The notes beneath the pieces are model-generated. The model made no database searches. It saw only the letters and a program-made list of their open reading frames with translations, and had not been told where the DNA came from. The translations under genes and the position numbers were made by a program. From positions 1 to 64,000 of the forward strand of contig PDOP01000034.1 of NCBI GenBank assembly GCA_002749205.1: a stretch of 64,000 bases of DNA. Direction: 5' to 3'. Numbering within the stretch: the stretch's first letter is position 1; each line of letters opens with the position of its first letter. Shown here one piece after another: positions 1 through 7,971 of this stretch. Origin of the DNA: Treponema sp. (GTDB taxonomy: Bacteria; Spirochaetota; Spirochaetia; Treponematales; Treponemataceae).

Positions 1-59
1 TTGTTTGTTTGTTTGTTTGTTTGTTTGTTTGTTTGTTTGTTTGTTTGTTTGTTTGTTTG
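1..59. repeat. TTGT/AAAC tetranucleotide microsatellite
   Basis: Fourteen full TTGT units plus a partial one, perfect and continuing beyond the window's left edge. On the minus strand it is the coding repeat of the partial gene starting at 63. Confidence 0.97.
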
Positions 60-63
60 CCAT
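1..63 (-). CDS. Partial 5' end of a probable phase-variable gene (AAAC tract in codons 3 onward)
   Basis: Reading leftward, an AGGAG ribosome-binding site (76-72) sits 8 nt before an ATG (63-61). The next codon is GCA, followed by an uninterrupted AAAC tetranucleotide tract that runs off the window, translating as Met-Ala then repeated Asn-Lys-Gln-Thr. A strong promoter lies just upstream (152-180). Because the unit is 4 bp, gain or loss of one copy shifts the downstream frame, the usual design of a contingency gene. None of the three frames of an AAAC tract contains a stop. The rest of the protein is outside the window, so its function is unknown; surface proteins and restriction-modification enzymes are common owners of such tracts. 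Confidence 0.6.
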   Translation of the reverse strand, partial: MANKQTNKQTNKQTNKQTNKQ

Positions 64-151
64 ATCGAAAGCTCCTTTTTTTCATATTAGTTTTTTCCAT
101 GTTTATTTACCTACACTTTAAGCTTTATTTACTTTGCCAAAGCTCATATTG

Positions 152-180
152 ATTATACCACAGGACAGTTTAGATTTCAA
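152..180 (-). promoter_or_regulatory. Sigma-70 promoter of the tract-containing gene
   Basis: On the minus strand TTGAAA (180-175) is followed by a 17-bp spacer and TATAAT (157-152), close to consensus. It would give a leader of about 80 nt before the ATG at 63. Confidence 0.7.
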
Positions 181-260
181 GTTGACAGGAAACATTTTTT
201 TTTGAAATTTTTTAAACTTGCAAAGGTATTATACTCCTGATTTTAAGCCTGATTTTAAGC

Positions 261-414
261 CCGCAGTCTATCTTTTTTTGAGCGGAAGATAAAAAGAAAA
301 GGGAGTTGCAGCGACAGCGGAAAATCCCGATTAAAATAGAAGCAGCTCAAAAAAAATTATGCAAGGGCGAGTTGTTGAATAGCCGGAGCTTTGCTTTTGC
401 TAAGCTCCGGCTAT
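261..414 (+). repeat. Dispersed hairpin element, copy E1
   Basis: GCAGTCTATC, then stem TTTTTTTGAGC (273-283) pairing with GCTCAAAAAAA (345-355), then TTATGCAAGGGCGAG, then a second hairpin with 13-bp perfect arms (379-391 and 402-414). The loop contains GCGGAAAATCCCGATT, like the other copies. It fills most of the gap ahead of the glycosidase gene and reads in the same direction. The remaining gap (181-260) shows nothing recognisable. Confidence 0.75.
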
Positions 415-506
415 AAAAGTATAGTTTAATACCCGACTTGCGGGATTTTGAGTATCTTCTTTTTGGTCTTGATTTATTGTGTGAATTGGTTTATACTTTT
501 GAGGTT

Positions 507-1721
507 ATGAAAAGGATATATTTTTTTAAACGAGCCGTAAAAAAGACATTAACCGGCATGCTTTGTTGTGTTTTGGCAATTACCGCAACCTCTGAAGAGT
601 TAAGCGATGTTGTGAAATCCATGAGCCGCGAAGAGAGGGCAGCTCAAGTTTTACTCGTTTCGGTTGGCGGGAGTGTTGAATTTCCGGCATATCAATACAA
701 GCATTTTGAAGGTATTGTTCCCGGCGGGATAATTTTTTTCAAGTTTAATCTGGCGGATACACCGCAAAAGATGCGAGGCTTTGTTGAGTCCTGTCATCAA
801 GGGTTTTATAAAATTGCAGAATTGTCCAAAAGGCAATATTTACCGCAGTTGATTGCCCTCGACAATGAAGGCGGAGGTGTATACAGAACAAAGCATCTTA
901 CATCAGCCCTGCCTTACGCAGAAGAAGTTCCAATAAATTTTACCGCCAAAGAAGCAGAAGAGCTGTATTATCTGACAGCTGTTCAGATGAAAGAGCTTGG
1001 TGTTTCGGTTAATCTTGCACCGGTATGTGAAACGGCTCAAAAGGACAAGGGCAGTATTTTGGGGCGAAGAGTTTTTTCGGATAATTGCAAAACTACGGAA
1101 AAGTATTCAACCGCCTTTGTTAAAGGAATGCAACGCGGCGGTGTCAGCTGTGTTGTAAAACACTTCCCCGGAAACGGTAACGAAGATTTGCATTCCAAAG
1201 GCTCGTCCATAAAATGTGATTACAATCATTTTCTTGAAAACTATGTAAAACCGTTTAAATCGGCTTTAAACGAAAGCTCTATTGTTATGGTCTCGCATGT
1301 TACAGTTAATTGCATGGATGAAAAGCCTTATTGCTTTTCAAAAAAAGGAATTGATTTTTTAAGAAATGATCTGAAATTTACGGGACTTATAATGACTGAC
1401 GACTTAGTCATGAAGGCATTACAAAAAGAAGGCAAAACAATCGCTGATCTTGCAATTTCGGCACTTGAAGCAGGTTGCGATATGTTAATGTATTCAGGCA
1501 GAGATGTTAAACTATTGGTCAATATAATAGCCGAAAAAGCAAGAACCAACCCTGAATTTGAAAAACGCTTAAACAATGCGGTTTTGAAAATTCTTGAAGC
1601 AAAACAAAGAGCCGGTTTAATTGACGCTCAAGGCAAGCCTAAAAAATTAGCCCCATTTGATTTTTCAAAATTTATAAATGCGAAAAATAAAGCCGGTAAG
1701 TTAGTTAAATCCAAAAAATAG
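507..1721 (+). CDS. Glycoside hydrolase family 3 protein (beta-N-acetylhexosaminidase-like), secreted
   Basis: The product resembles the catalytic domain of GH3 beta-N-acetylglucosaminidases of the NagZ type, which cut GlcNAc from muropeptides or glycans. Visible motifs are LDNEGGG near residue 112, KHFPGNGNEDLHSKG (the loop carrying the His general acid/base in this family, here with EDLH in place of the usual DSH) and MTDDLVMKAL with the candidate nucleophile Asp. I start at the ATG at 507, preceded by GAGG, rather than at a longer frame beginning at 438, because this gives a basic N-terminus plus hydrophobic stretch (CCVLAITATS) that looks like an export signal. A periplasmic or surface location is therefore likely. 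The rRNA methyltransferase gene follows after 18 bp. GH3 family is certain; the exact substrate is inferred. Confidence 0.85.
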   Translation: MKRIYFFKRAVKKTLTGMLCCVLAITATSEELSDVVKSMSREERAAQVLLVSVGGSVEFPAYQYKHFEGIVPGGIIFFKFNLADTPQKMRGFVESCHQGFYKIAELSKRQYLPQLIALDNEGGGVYRTKHLTSALPYAEEVPINFTAKEAEELYYLTAVQMKELGVSVNLAPVCETAQKDKGSILGRRVFSDNCKTTEKYSTAFVKGMQRGGVSCVVKHFPGNGNEDLHSKGSSIKCDYNHFLENYVKPFKSALNESSIVMVSHVTVNCMDEKPYCFSKKGIDFLRNDLKFTGLIMTDDLVMKALQKEGKTIADLAISALEAGCDMLMYSGRDVKLLVNIIAEKARTNPEFEKRLNNAVLKILEAKQRAGLIDAQGKPKKLAPFDFSKFINAKNKAGKLVKSKK

Positions 1722-1739
1722 GTGCAAGGTTCGTCATAA

Positions 1740-2543
1740 TTGAAAAATCAAAAGCTAAAAGGCAAAGAAGGCTTTGAAGAATTTTATTCAAACTTATTTC
1801 AAGAGCGGTGGTTGGAATTAAAAGCGGCTCTTTTAAGGCCTGTAAAACATTTTGAGTTTGCTGACAATTTGCTTAGCCCATACTATATGGATAAAGCCAG
1901 CTATCTTGTTGCAAAACAGATGCCTGAATTAAAAGAAGGCAAATGTTTAGACATGTGTGCCGCTCCCGGAGGGAAAACTCTGGTTTTGGCAAATACACTC
2001 GGGCATGATGTAAAAATACTTGCAAATGAAATTTCGCGTGAAAGACGCAACAGGCTTCTTTCCGTATTAGATGAGCATTTAAAAGAGGAAACCCGAAGTC
2101 GTGTGGAAGTATCGGGGTATGATGCTTCTGTTTTACCAAAGCTCGCAAAATTTCGCAACACCGAGTACGAGTGTATTCTCTTAGATGCACCTTGCTCTTC
2201 GGAGAGACATATTATCAACAGTGAAAAAGCCTTGAAAAACTGGACAGCTTCGCGTGTGAAGAATTTGGCAATTCGTCAGTGGGCTTTATTGTCAGCCGGA
2301 TTTTTACTTTTGAAAAACGAGGGTATATTGATTTATTCAACCTGTGCATTAACACCTTCTGAAAATGACGGGGGTATCGAAAAACTTATTAAAAAATATA
2401 AAAACAAAGTTGAAGTAATTCACACTGAGCCTTTTGAAAACGCCGAAAAAACAAAACACGGACTTATATTCATGCCCGATTATTCGGGATACGGGCCTAT
2501 GTATTTTGCAAAAATCAAAAAAGTAAAAACAAAGGAAGCATAG
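1740..2543 (+). CDS. RsmB/NOP-family RNA (cytosine-5) methyltransferase
   Basis: This is an S-adenosylmethionine-dependent m5C methyltransferase of the RsmB/NOP2 family. The SAM-binding motif MCAAPGGKT lies at residues 72-80. Both family cysteines are present: Cys152 in DAPCSS (motif IV) and Cys202 in YSTCALTPSEND (motif VI), the catalytic/release pair. At 267 residues it is a catalytic core only, without the N-terminal NusB-like domain of E. coli RsmB, so it may act on rRNA or tRNA and I give no gene symbol. The start used is TTG at 1740. It probably shares a transcript with the glycosidase, and a hairpin at 2594-2620 lies downstream. Confidence 0.88.
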   Translation: MKNQKLKGKEGFEEFYSNLFQERWLELKAALLRPVKHFEFADNLLSPYYMDKASYLVAKQMPELKEGKCLDMCAAPGGKTLVLANTLGHDVKILANEISRERRNRLLSVLDEHLKEETRSRVEVSGYDASVLPKLAKFRNTEYECILLDAPCSSERHIINSEKALKNWTASRVKNLAIRQWALLSAGFLLLKNEGILIYSTCALTPSENDGGIEKLIKKYKNKVEVIHTEPFENAEKTKHGLIFMPDYSGYGPMYFAKIKKVKTKEA

Positions 2544-2593
2544 TGGTTTTACATTTTTTAGCACAATTTAATAAAGAGATTGGAGCCACTTGC

Positions 2594-2620
2594 AAAAGTC
2601 TATTCTTTGAAAAGACTTTT
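2594..2620 (+). terminator. Hairpin terminator after the methyltransferase gene
   Basis: AAAAGTCT (2594-2601) pairs with AGACTTTT (2613-2620), followed by an AT-rich TTTTATAATTT end. It is preceded by GAGCCACTTGCAAAAGT (2583-2599), a 17-mer that recurs exactly at 18296-18312. Confidence 0.5.
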
Positions 2621-2668
2621 ATAATTTCCTCATTTACTAAATACAAAAAACATGATATACTCATTCTC

Positions 2669-3673
2669 ATGACTTATTTTATAACCGGTGTTGCGGGTTT
2701 TATCGGATACCACCTTACAAAAGCAATTATCAAAAACGGTGATACTGTAGTTGGAATGGATTCTGTGAATGATTATTATTCTACAGATTTGAAGAATAAA
2801 AGACTTGATGATTTAAAGTCGCTTTCCGGCTTTGTGTTTTACAAAAAAAACATTGAAGATAAAACTGCCTTAAATGAAGTTTTTTCAAAACATGACATTA
2901 CACAGGTAATTCATCTTGCCGCTCAAGCCGGCGTAAGATACAGTTTGGAAAATCCGTATGCTTACGGCAGCTCCAACCTTACCGGTTTTTTAACTATGCT
3001 TGAAACCGCAAGACAGTTTAATATAGAGCATTTTTTGTTCGCATCAAGCTCATCGGTTTACGGCTTAAATAAAAAAACACCCTATTCAGAAAAAGATGCA
3101 GTAGACCACCCAATCAGCTTATATGCTGCAACAAAAAAAGCCAATGAAGTTATGGCGCATTCATACAGTCATCTTTACGGTATACCAATGACAGGGCTCA
3201 GATTTTTTACGGTCTACGGTCCTATGGGCAGGCCTGATATGGCATACTTTAAGTTTGCAGAGCTAATATCTGCAAATAAACCTATTGATGTATACAACAA
3301 TGGCGAATTATTGCGAGACTTTACTTATATTGACGATGTAGTTGAAGCAATTATGTTGCTTTCCAAAAAAATTCCGGTGCAACGCCCCTGTTTTGATAAT
3401 GAAAGCGCGGGGCCGGATTCTTCTTCGGCACCTTTTGAAATATACAATATCGGCAATGAAAGTCCCGAAAACCTACTGTTCTTTATTGAAACACTTGAAA
3501 AGCATTTAGAGAAAAAAGCTGTAAAGAATTTTCTTCCAATGCAAGCAGGAGATGTTTATATAACTTCGGCTGATACACAAAAACTTTTTCAAGCAGTTGG
3601 GTGGAAACCAAGCACCCCTCTGGAGAAAGGATTGGAAAAATTTTGCAATTGGTTTAAATCCTATAAAAATTAA
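2669..3673 (+). CDS. UDP-glucuronate 4-epimerase (extended SDR family)
   Basis: An NAD-dependent nucleotide-sugar epimerase that probably interconverts UDP-glucuronate and UDP-galacturonate for surface glycan synthesis. The N-terminus [11 protein letters not shown] is the Rossmann GxxGxxG motif. [25 protein letters not shown], the catalytic YAATKK (Tyr-x-x-x-Lys), [16 protein letters not shown] and [12 protein letters not shown] are all very close to UDP-glucuronate epimerases of the CapI type. I chose the ATG at 2669: the frame is open upstream to 2543, but the extra residues are not conserved-looking and a plausible promoter (TATACT at 2656-2661) lies there. The stop overlaps the stop of the converging uracil phosphoribosyltransferase gene by 4 bp, leaving no room for a terminator. 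Confidence 0.88.
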   Translation: MTYFITGVAGFIGYHLTKAIIKNGDTVVGMDSVNDYYSTDLKNKRLDDLKSLSGFVFYKKNIEDKTALNEVFSKHDITQVIHLAAQAGVRYSLENPYAYGSSNLTGFLTMLETARQFNIEHFLFASSSSVYGLNKKTPYSEKDAVDHPISLYAATKKANEVMAHSYSHLYGIPMTGLRFFTVYGPMGRPDMAYFKFAELISANKPIDVYNNGELLRDFTYIDDVVEAIMLLSKKIPVQRPCFDNESAGPDSSSAPFEIYNIGNESPENLLFFIETLEKHLEKKAVKNFLPMQAGDVYITSADTQKLFQAVGWKPSTPLEKGLEKFCNWFKSYKN

Positions 3674-4728
3674 GGTCTGTCCAATACAGTTTTCTCTATT
3701 TGTCTTAGCTGAGAGCGATACAAGTCGGCAATGTTAGATCCGTAATCTGCAATCAACTGCAGTATATTTCGCGGACATTCCGATAAATCCGAGCCGTTTA
3801 CTCTGTCTCCGGCATCTCCTAAACCCGGCATAATATACGCATTTTTATTCAAAACAGGGTCCATCCAAAGAGTATATACAGAGCAATTTTCAATTGCACG
3901 AGCAACGCGAATTGCACCTTTTAAGGCAGAAATAACATGAAAACAACTCACCGATTTTGGTTTTACTCCATTGTTTTTTAAGTGTTTAACGATTGAAATC
4001 AAACTCCCTCCGGTTGCATTCATTGGGTCAGCAAAAATTAAATCTTTTCCGTTTAATTCTTCAAGATTAAAATAAGAATGCTCTAAATCAAGAATATATT
4101 TCATATCCTTTTCGGTACAACTGTCGTCTCTGTAAATTTTGAATAGAGCAAACGGGGTTACATAGCCTTTTGATGAGTATTCCTCTATTTCTTTTGACAT
4201 AATCATAGACGGAAGCAAAGCCCCCCGCAACATTACGCACATAACAGTATTTTCAATTTTATAATCAATATCAGTAATTTTATGTACGGCATAATTTTGC
4301 ACAGGCGTAGTTACCGGAGTTTTTACCACCAAATAATTTTTGTGATCGTTTGGGTTACCCTTATAAGCCAGTTTAAAAAGCATCTCATACGAGCGTTGTG
4401 TGTAATAAACAAATTCATCGTTAGGTGTATTTATATCTCTAAGTTTTGCAATTACCCGCGAAGCTTCCGAATGGCTTTCATGCTCTGTTTCAAATGAATA
4501 TACTTTTAATGAAGGAATGTCCTTGCAGATTGCCTGCATAATTTTTCCCATTTCATCATAAATAGAAATTATTTCTTGCTTTGCAATTTCAATATTTTTT
4601 TTGGATTCAAGTAAGGCAAAATTATCTGTTGCCCTTTTATATAGTGCATTCATTTGCTTTAAGTATTCTTCATCACTCGAATTTAAATAACCATTTAGAG
4701 CCGTCGATTCCATAACGATATTATTCAT
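3670..4728 (-). CDS. Uracil phosphoribosyltransferase with N-terminal extension
   Basis: The C-terminal two thirds is a uracil phosphoribosyltransferase (uracil + PRPP to UMP, pyrimidine salvage). The PRPP loop is [14 protein letters not shown] and the uracil-binding C-terminal motif is [15 protein letters not shown]. The start of the domain is recognisable at [16 protein letters not shown], near residue 102. The ATG at 4728 has a GGAGG site; a longer open frame to 4824 lacks one. At 352 residues it is about 140 longer than typical UPRTs, mostly because of an N-terminal region of about 95 residues that I do not recognise. Function is clear from the motifs, but the extension could add a second role or regulation. 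Confidence 0.85.
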   Translation of the reverse strand: MNNIVMESTALNGYLNSSDEEYLKQMNALYKRATDNFALLESKKNIEIAKQEIISIYDEMGKIMQAICKDIPSLKVYSFETEHESHSEASRVIAKLRDINTPNDEFVYYTQRSYEMLFKLAYKGNPNDHKNYLVVKTPVTTPVQNYAVHKITDIDYKIENTVMCVMLRGALLPSMIMSKEIEEYSSKGYVTPFALFKIYRDDSCTEKDMKYILDLEHSYFNLEELNGKDLIFADPMNATGGSLISIVKHLKNNGVKPKSVSCFHVISALKGAIRVARAIENCSVYTLWMDPVLNKNAYIMPGLGDAGDRVNGSDLSECPRNILQLIADYGSNIADLYRSQLRQIEKTVLDRP

Positions 4729-5026
4729 TGCAAAGCCTCCAATTACTGCATCAAAAGACAGTGTAAAGGTATTAAGTTTTTCTGTCAAGTAATGCCGAAA
4801 GAAAATTTGGGCGAATTTTTGCATTGCGATTTTAAGACATAAATAAACATCTTTGCTTTATTTCACGCAATCCAAAAACCGAGCTATCCGCTACCAATCT
4901 TAACGCCTCTTCTTTTTTAGCTACAGTGGTGTTTTCCGCTTCACTTCAACCACCACTACTGCAATTTCCTCAATCGGCGTTAAAATTCCGCTCCTATCTC
5001 TTTCGCGGCTATTCTTCGACAAACGG

Positions 5027-5788
5027 TTATCTAATTTCGGTGTGCGGAATAATTGTTTTTGCAAGATTTTCAAGACGATTTGCTTCTGCCGGTGTGTATG
5101 GTCGAATTTCATTCCAATCAGGATTCAGACAATGTCCCGGCAAAAAATTGGCAAGTTTCCAATCAGCATTCTTAGGAAGGTTTTGAGCAATGGCTTTAAT
5201 TTCAGCATCGCCTACCAACCCCGGAATTAAAACCGTTCTGTATTCAATTTCAACACCGGAATTGGATTGAGATATTGTTTTTAACAAATCAAGGGTTTTG
5301 ATAATTGAGGATGTTGCTATCTCAGCAGTTTGTTTACTTCGATTAGGCATTAACTCGACATATCGTTCGGGAGAAGTTTTTACATCAAGTGCAACCATAT
5401 CAGGGCAAACCTCAGAAGAATTCAGCAAATATTCCAATTTTTCAGGAAACAATCCGTTCGTATCTATTTTTACTTTAAGTCCAAGAGATTTAGCCTTTAA
5501 TACAAGAGGCTTCAAAGCCGGCGAAAGAAGAGGTTCCCCGCCTGAAATAACAAAACCCGAAAGCACTTTTGCACGATTTTCCAAATGCGCAAAGACATCT
5601 TCCAGCTTATAATATTGGTTTTCAAACGAATTTTCCAGTCCCTTGCCCTGTGTATTAGCAAGTGCAAGCTCTGCATTATGGCAATAGCCACACCTCATAT
5701 TACAACCGGGCAAAAAGACCGCCGCAGCCAAGCGGCGTGGAAAATTAACAACTGTGGTTTTTTGAAGCCCAAGCCTTATATTATGCAT
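5027..5788 (-). CDS. nrdG: Anaerobic ribonucleotide reductase activating protein (NrdG-type radical SAM activase)
   Basis: A radical-SAM activase that installs the glycyl radical on class III ribonucleotide reductase. FLPGCNMRCGYCHN carries the CxxxCxxC cysteines for the 4Fe-4S cluster, and the GGEPLLSP motif follows. At 253 residues with PGCNMRC it fits the NrdG2-like subfamily rather than the shorter E. coli NrdG. Its ATG overlaps the stop of the upstream small glycyl-radical/redoxin gene by 8 bp, so the two are translationally coupled and share the NrdR-box promoter. No full-length nrdD is nearby. Confidence 0.85.
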   Translation of the reverse strand: MHNIRLGLQKTTVVNFPRRLAAAVFLPGCNMRCGYCHNAELALANTQGKGLENSFENQYYKLEDVFAHLENRAKVLSGFVISGGEPLLSPALKPLVLKAKSLGLKVKIDTNGLFPEKLEYLLNSSEVCPDMVALDVKTSPERYVELMPNRSKQTAEIATSSIIKTLDLLKTISQSNSGVEIEYRTVLIPGLVGDAEIKAIAQNLPKNADWKLANFLPGHCLNPDWNEIRPYTPAEANRLENLAKTIIPHTEIR

Positions 5789-6305
5789 TTACGGCAACAG
5801 GAGCCTGTACATAATTCAAGGCAGACTCAAGCTCAGACACAGAGTATACTCTGTTAAGCTCTTCGCCTTGTTCGTTGTACAGAATTACTGTCGGTGCAGA
5901 ACGGACTACATTATTATTTGCATTAGTAAATCCTTCAGCACTGTCTACATTATGCACAATAACAGGAATGTTCAAATCCTTGCAGTATGCCATGACGGGT
6001 GGGCAGTTTGGACAAGTTGTTCTTGTATAAACTTCAAGTTTTGCGACATTACCCGCATTTTCAATGTGCTCATCAAGAATATCAATATTGTCCACACAAT
6101 TTGATGCAAGCTCAGATGTTTTGGAATTTTCCGAGCTGAACATTTTTCTGTGTCCATACTCTTCTCTTTTTCCTTTGTTCCAGTTGCGAACCGAGCGATA
6201 ATACCCAACAATTCTGGTATACACTTCAGCTTCTCTACCGTGCACATCTTCAAGCTCGTTTTTCACTGCCGTAATTTCGGCATTGATTTCATCTATTTTT
6301 CTCAT
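5781..6305 (-). CDS. Small NrdD glycyl-radical domain fused to a glutaredoxin-like domain
   Basis: Residues about 1-57 match only the extreme C-terminus of class III ribonucleotide reductase: EVYTRIVGYYRSVRNWNKGK followed by REEYGHRKMF, including the Gly of the RxxGY glycyl-radical site. The catalytic barrel and zinc ribbon of NrdD are absent. A linker leads to a thioredoxin-fold domain (about 90-165) with active site TTCPNCPP and a cis-Pro loop (SAPTVILY), as in glutaredoxin/NrdH redoxins. The start is firm, with GAGGAGG 4-5 nt upstream and a consensus promoter, so this is not an nrdD fragment left by deletion. It may be the detached radical subunit plus electron donor of a split reductase, or a spare-part protein analogous to GrcA for pyruvate formate-lyase. 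The second role is inference. Confidence 0.75.
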   Translation of the reverse strand: MRKIDEINAEITAVKNELEDVHGREAEVYTRIVGYYRSVRNWNKGKREEYGHRKMFSSENSKTSELASNCVDNIDILDEHIENAGNVAKLEVYTRTTCPNCPPVMAYCKDLNIPVIVHNVDSAEGFTNANNNVVRSAPTVILYNEQGEELNRVYSVSELESALNYVQAPVAVNA

Positions 6306-6320
6306 TTTTCCTCCTCAAGC

Positions 6321-6336
6321 ACACCTTATTTAGTGT
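6321..6336. promoter_or_regulatory. NrdR box 1
   Basis: ACACCTTATTTAGTGT, a 16-bp imperfect palindrome matching the NrdR-box pattern (ACAC...GTGT with AT-rich centre). It lies between the promoter and the ribosome-binding site of the glycyl-radical/redoxin gene, exactly 42 bp (four helical turns) from box 2. Confidence 0.75.
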
Positions 6337-6356
6337 GCCTACCCTCTATATCGGCA

Positions 6357-6385
6357 ATTATAACACTATATATAGTGCTTGTCAA
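6357..6385 (-). promoter_or_regulatory. Consensus sigma-70 promoter of the nrd pair
   Basis: On the minus strand TTGACA (6385-6380), a 17-bp spacer and TATAAT (6362-6357): a perfect consensus promoter, as expected for one held down by a repressor. Confidence 0.8.
6363..6378. promoter_or_regulatory. NrdR box 2 within the promoter spacer
   Basis: ACACTATATATAGTGC, close to the NrdR consensus. It occupies the spacer between -35 and -10, so a bound NrdR (the ATP/dATP-sensing repressor of ribonucleotide reductase genes) would block RNA polymerase. Confidence 0.8.
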
Positions 6386-6473
6386 GTCTTTTTTTTTAAT
6401 ATTTTAAAAAAAAGTCAGTTTTTTTTTGGTAAAATTTGAAAAACCCATAACGCTTTTTCAATTTCCTCTTTAG

Positions 6474-7136
6474 TTAATTAGGCTCTAGTTTGATTGTACC
6501 CAGATATTTCAATTCACTGTAAATCAGGGTAAAGTTCTGGTCTAGTCCGTAAGTTACTGCAAAAAAATTAGCCCAATACTCAGGAGTAGCTATGGTTTCA
6601 TTAAAAATATCTGTATCACCTGACAGGATTTGATCCTCAAAGAAACCTTTTCCGTTAGCACGCACAACAGAGCCTTGACGAATTGAATTGATATACAACC
6701 CCTGATTTTCGGGAGGAGAACCGGCGAAATCATACATGCGAATTTTAATATTTCTGTCAGTACCTGTAGCTGAAATCAATGGAGAAGAACCCAGTCTTGA
6801 ATACTTTTTTGATTCCTGCAACCATTTACATGAGCCGGTCGGGTTATTTCTATTGTATGACTCTATTGCATTTTTTTCCGATTCAGCAGTAGCCTTGCTT
6901 TTATAAATTAAATAATAAACATTAAAACCTTTGAAATAACCTGAGGCGACAGAATTATTCAAAACATCTGTTGTTTTAAATTCCATAACCATTTTAGATA
7001 CATCAAGTGTTGAACCCGGTAAATGTGTTTTTGAATTAGTAACATCGGGTGGCTCCAAATAGATTATTTCATCTAAACCGCAGGATACGAACAAGATAAG
7101 GAAAATAAAAAACTCTTTCCAATACTTCTTAATCAT
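6474..7136 (-). CDS. Putative lipoprotein of unknown function
   Basis: A 220-residue protein with a short hydrophobic signal (FFIFLILF) ending in the lipobox-like FVSC, so the Cys near residue 19 is a likely lipidation site, in line with the many spirochaetal lipoproteins. I recognise no domain in the mature part. It is the last gene of the leftward cmk-rpsA cluster, separated from the TPR gene by 105 bp in which I see no clear terminator. Confidence 0.65.
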   Translation of the reverse strand: MIKKYWKEFFIFLILFVSCGLDEIIYLEPPDVTNSKTHLPGSTLDVSKMVMEFKTTDVLNNSVASGYFKGFNVYYLIYKSKATAESEKNAIESYNRNNPTGSCKWLQESKKYSRLGSSPLISATGTDRNIKIRMYDFAGSPPENQGLYINSIRQGSVVRANGKGFFEDQILSGDTDIFNETIATPEYWANFFAVTYGLDQNFTLIYSELKYLGTIKLEPN

Positions 7137-7241
7137 AAACCACCTTGTATTAAATAATTAAACACTTTTAAAAGCTTAGCGATTTTCACTATACTTAAAT
7201 TTTCAATTTGTGCAAGCGCCTGGATTATAAAATTTACAGTA

Positions 7242-7970
7242 CTACTTTTTTAATTCAAGTTGAATAACCCTGGTTTTACTCAATTTAGCCCACTCTGTAT
7301 TTGCATAGTCTGAAGCTATTTTATTGTAAATCTCAATTGCGACCTCAGTATCACTTTGCTCCTGTAGCCTTGCCGCATTAAATAAAGATCTAGCCCGGAA
7401 AGGAAAATCCACTGCTTCGCCCGCTTTTTTGTACATCTCCAATGCTTTTTCGGTATTGCCAATTTCTTCGGCACAAATTGCCGCATTAAATAAAGCAGGC
7501 CCCATTGCATAACTTGACGGTACGCATTTAGATGCTTTTTCGTAAGCATCAAGAGCTTTCTCCCAGTTTTTTGACAAATAATATATCTCCGCTATTTCTG
7601 CATTTGCCATATATCCGACATAAGAGCTTTTGCCGGCAAATTTTAAAAGCCCTTGTATAACAGTTTCTTCTTTTTCTTGCAACAGTTTTTTTTCTTCCGG
7701 TGTTAACTCATCAAGTGAGTTTTTTAATTCTTTTGTTTTAAATTTTTCAAAATCTAATACTATTGTTTCAATTTCTTCAATTGCATTTGCCTTTTGCATA
7801 GAAATCATGTAGCTGCCTAAAACAATGGCAAGAAAAAGAACAGCTAAAGCGGAAAATGTAATTATCATTACTTTTCTGTGTTGATACAAGAAATTGTTTA
7901 TTTTACCGGAAAGAGTTAATTCCTCTTCATGGATGTTCTGATTTTGTCTGTTTTTATTTTTTTTAGACAT
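7242..7970 (-). CDS. Membrane-anchored tetratricopeptide repeat protein
   Basis: The 242-residue product has a charged cytoplasmic N-terminus, one transmembrane helix (about residues 34-53) and a C-terminal series of TPR-like helices: KALDAYEKASKCVP, KALEMYKKAGEAV and AIEIYNKIASDYANTEW. The layout resembles YfgM/Tol-associated TPR proteins, which hold partner proteins at the inner membrane, but the specific partner is unknown. The start codon lies 1 bp after the stop of the sigma-54 activator, so the two are coupled. Confidence 0.75.
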   Translation of the reverse strand: MSKKNKNRQNQNIHEEELTLSGKINNFLYQHRKVMIITFSALAVLFLAIVLGSYMISMQKANAIEEIETIVLDFEKFKTKELKNSLDELTPEEKKLLQEKEETVIQGLLKFAGKSSYVGYMANAEIAEIYYLSKNWEKALDAYEKASKCVPSSYAMGPALFNAAICAEEIGNTEKALEMYKKAGEAVDFPFRARSLFNAARLQEQSDTEVAIEIYNKIASDYANTEWAKLSKTRVIQLELKK

Positions 7971-7971
7971 T

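Noticed and set aside
1328..1576. Long antisense open frames opposite the GH3, RsmB-like, cmk-rpsA and flagellar genes
   Set aside because: They are mirror images of strongly coding frames, lack start signals and match no protein pattern.
4921..5112. A 63-codon leftward frame overlapping the end of nrdG
   Set aside because: Most of it lies in another frame of nrdG or in sequence resembling a decayed dispersed element (GGAGCGGAATTTTAACGCCGATT); no start signal.
5781..6305. The small radical-domain protein as a remnant of a deleted nrdD
   Set aside because: It has a strong ribosome-binding site, a perfect promoter with two NrdR boxes and an intact fused redoxin domain, so it is a designed gene.
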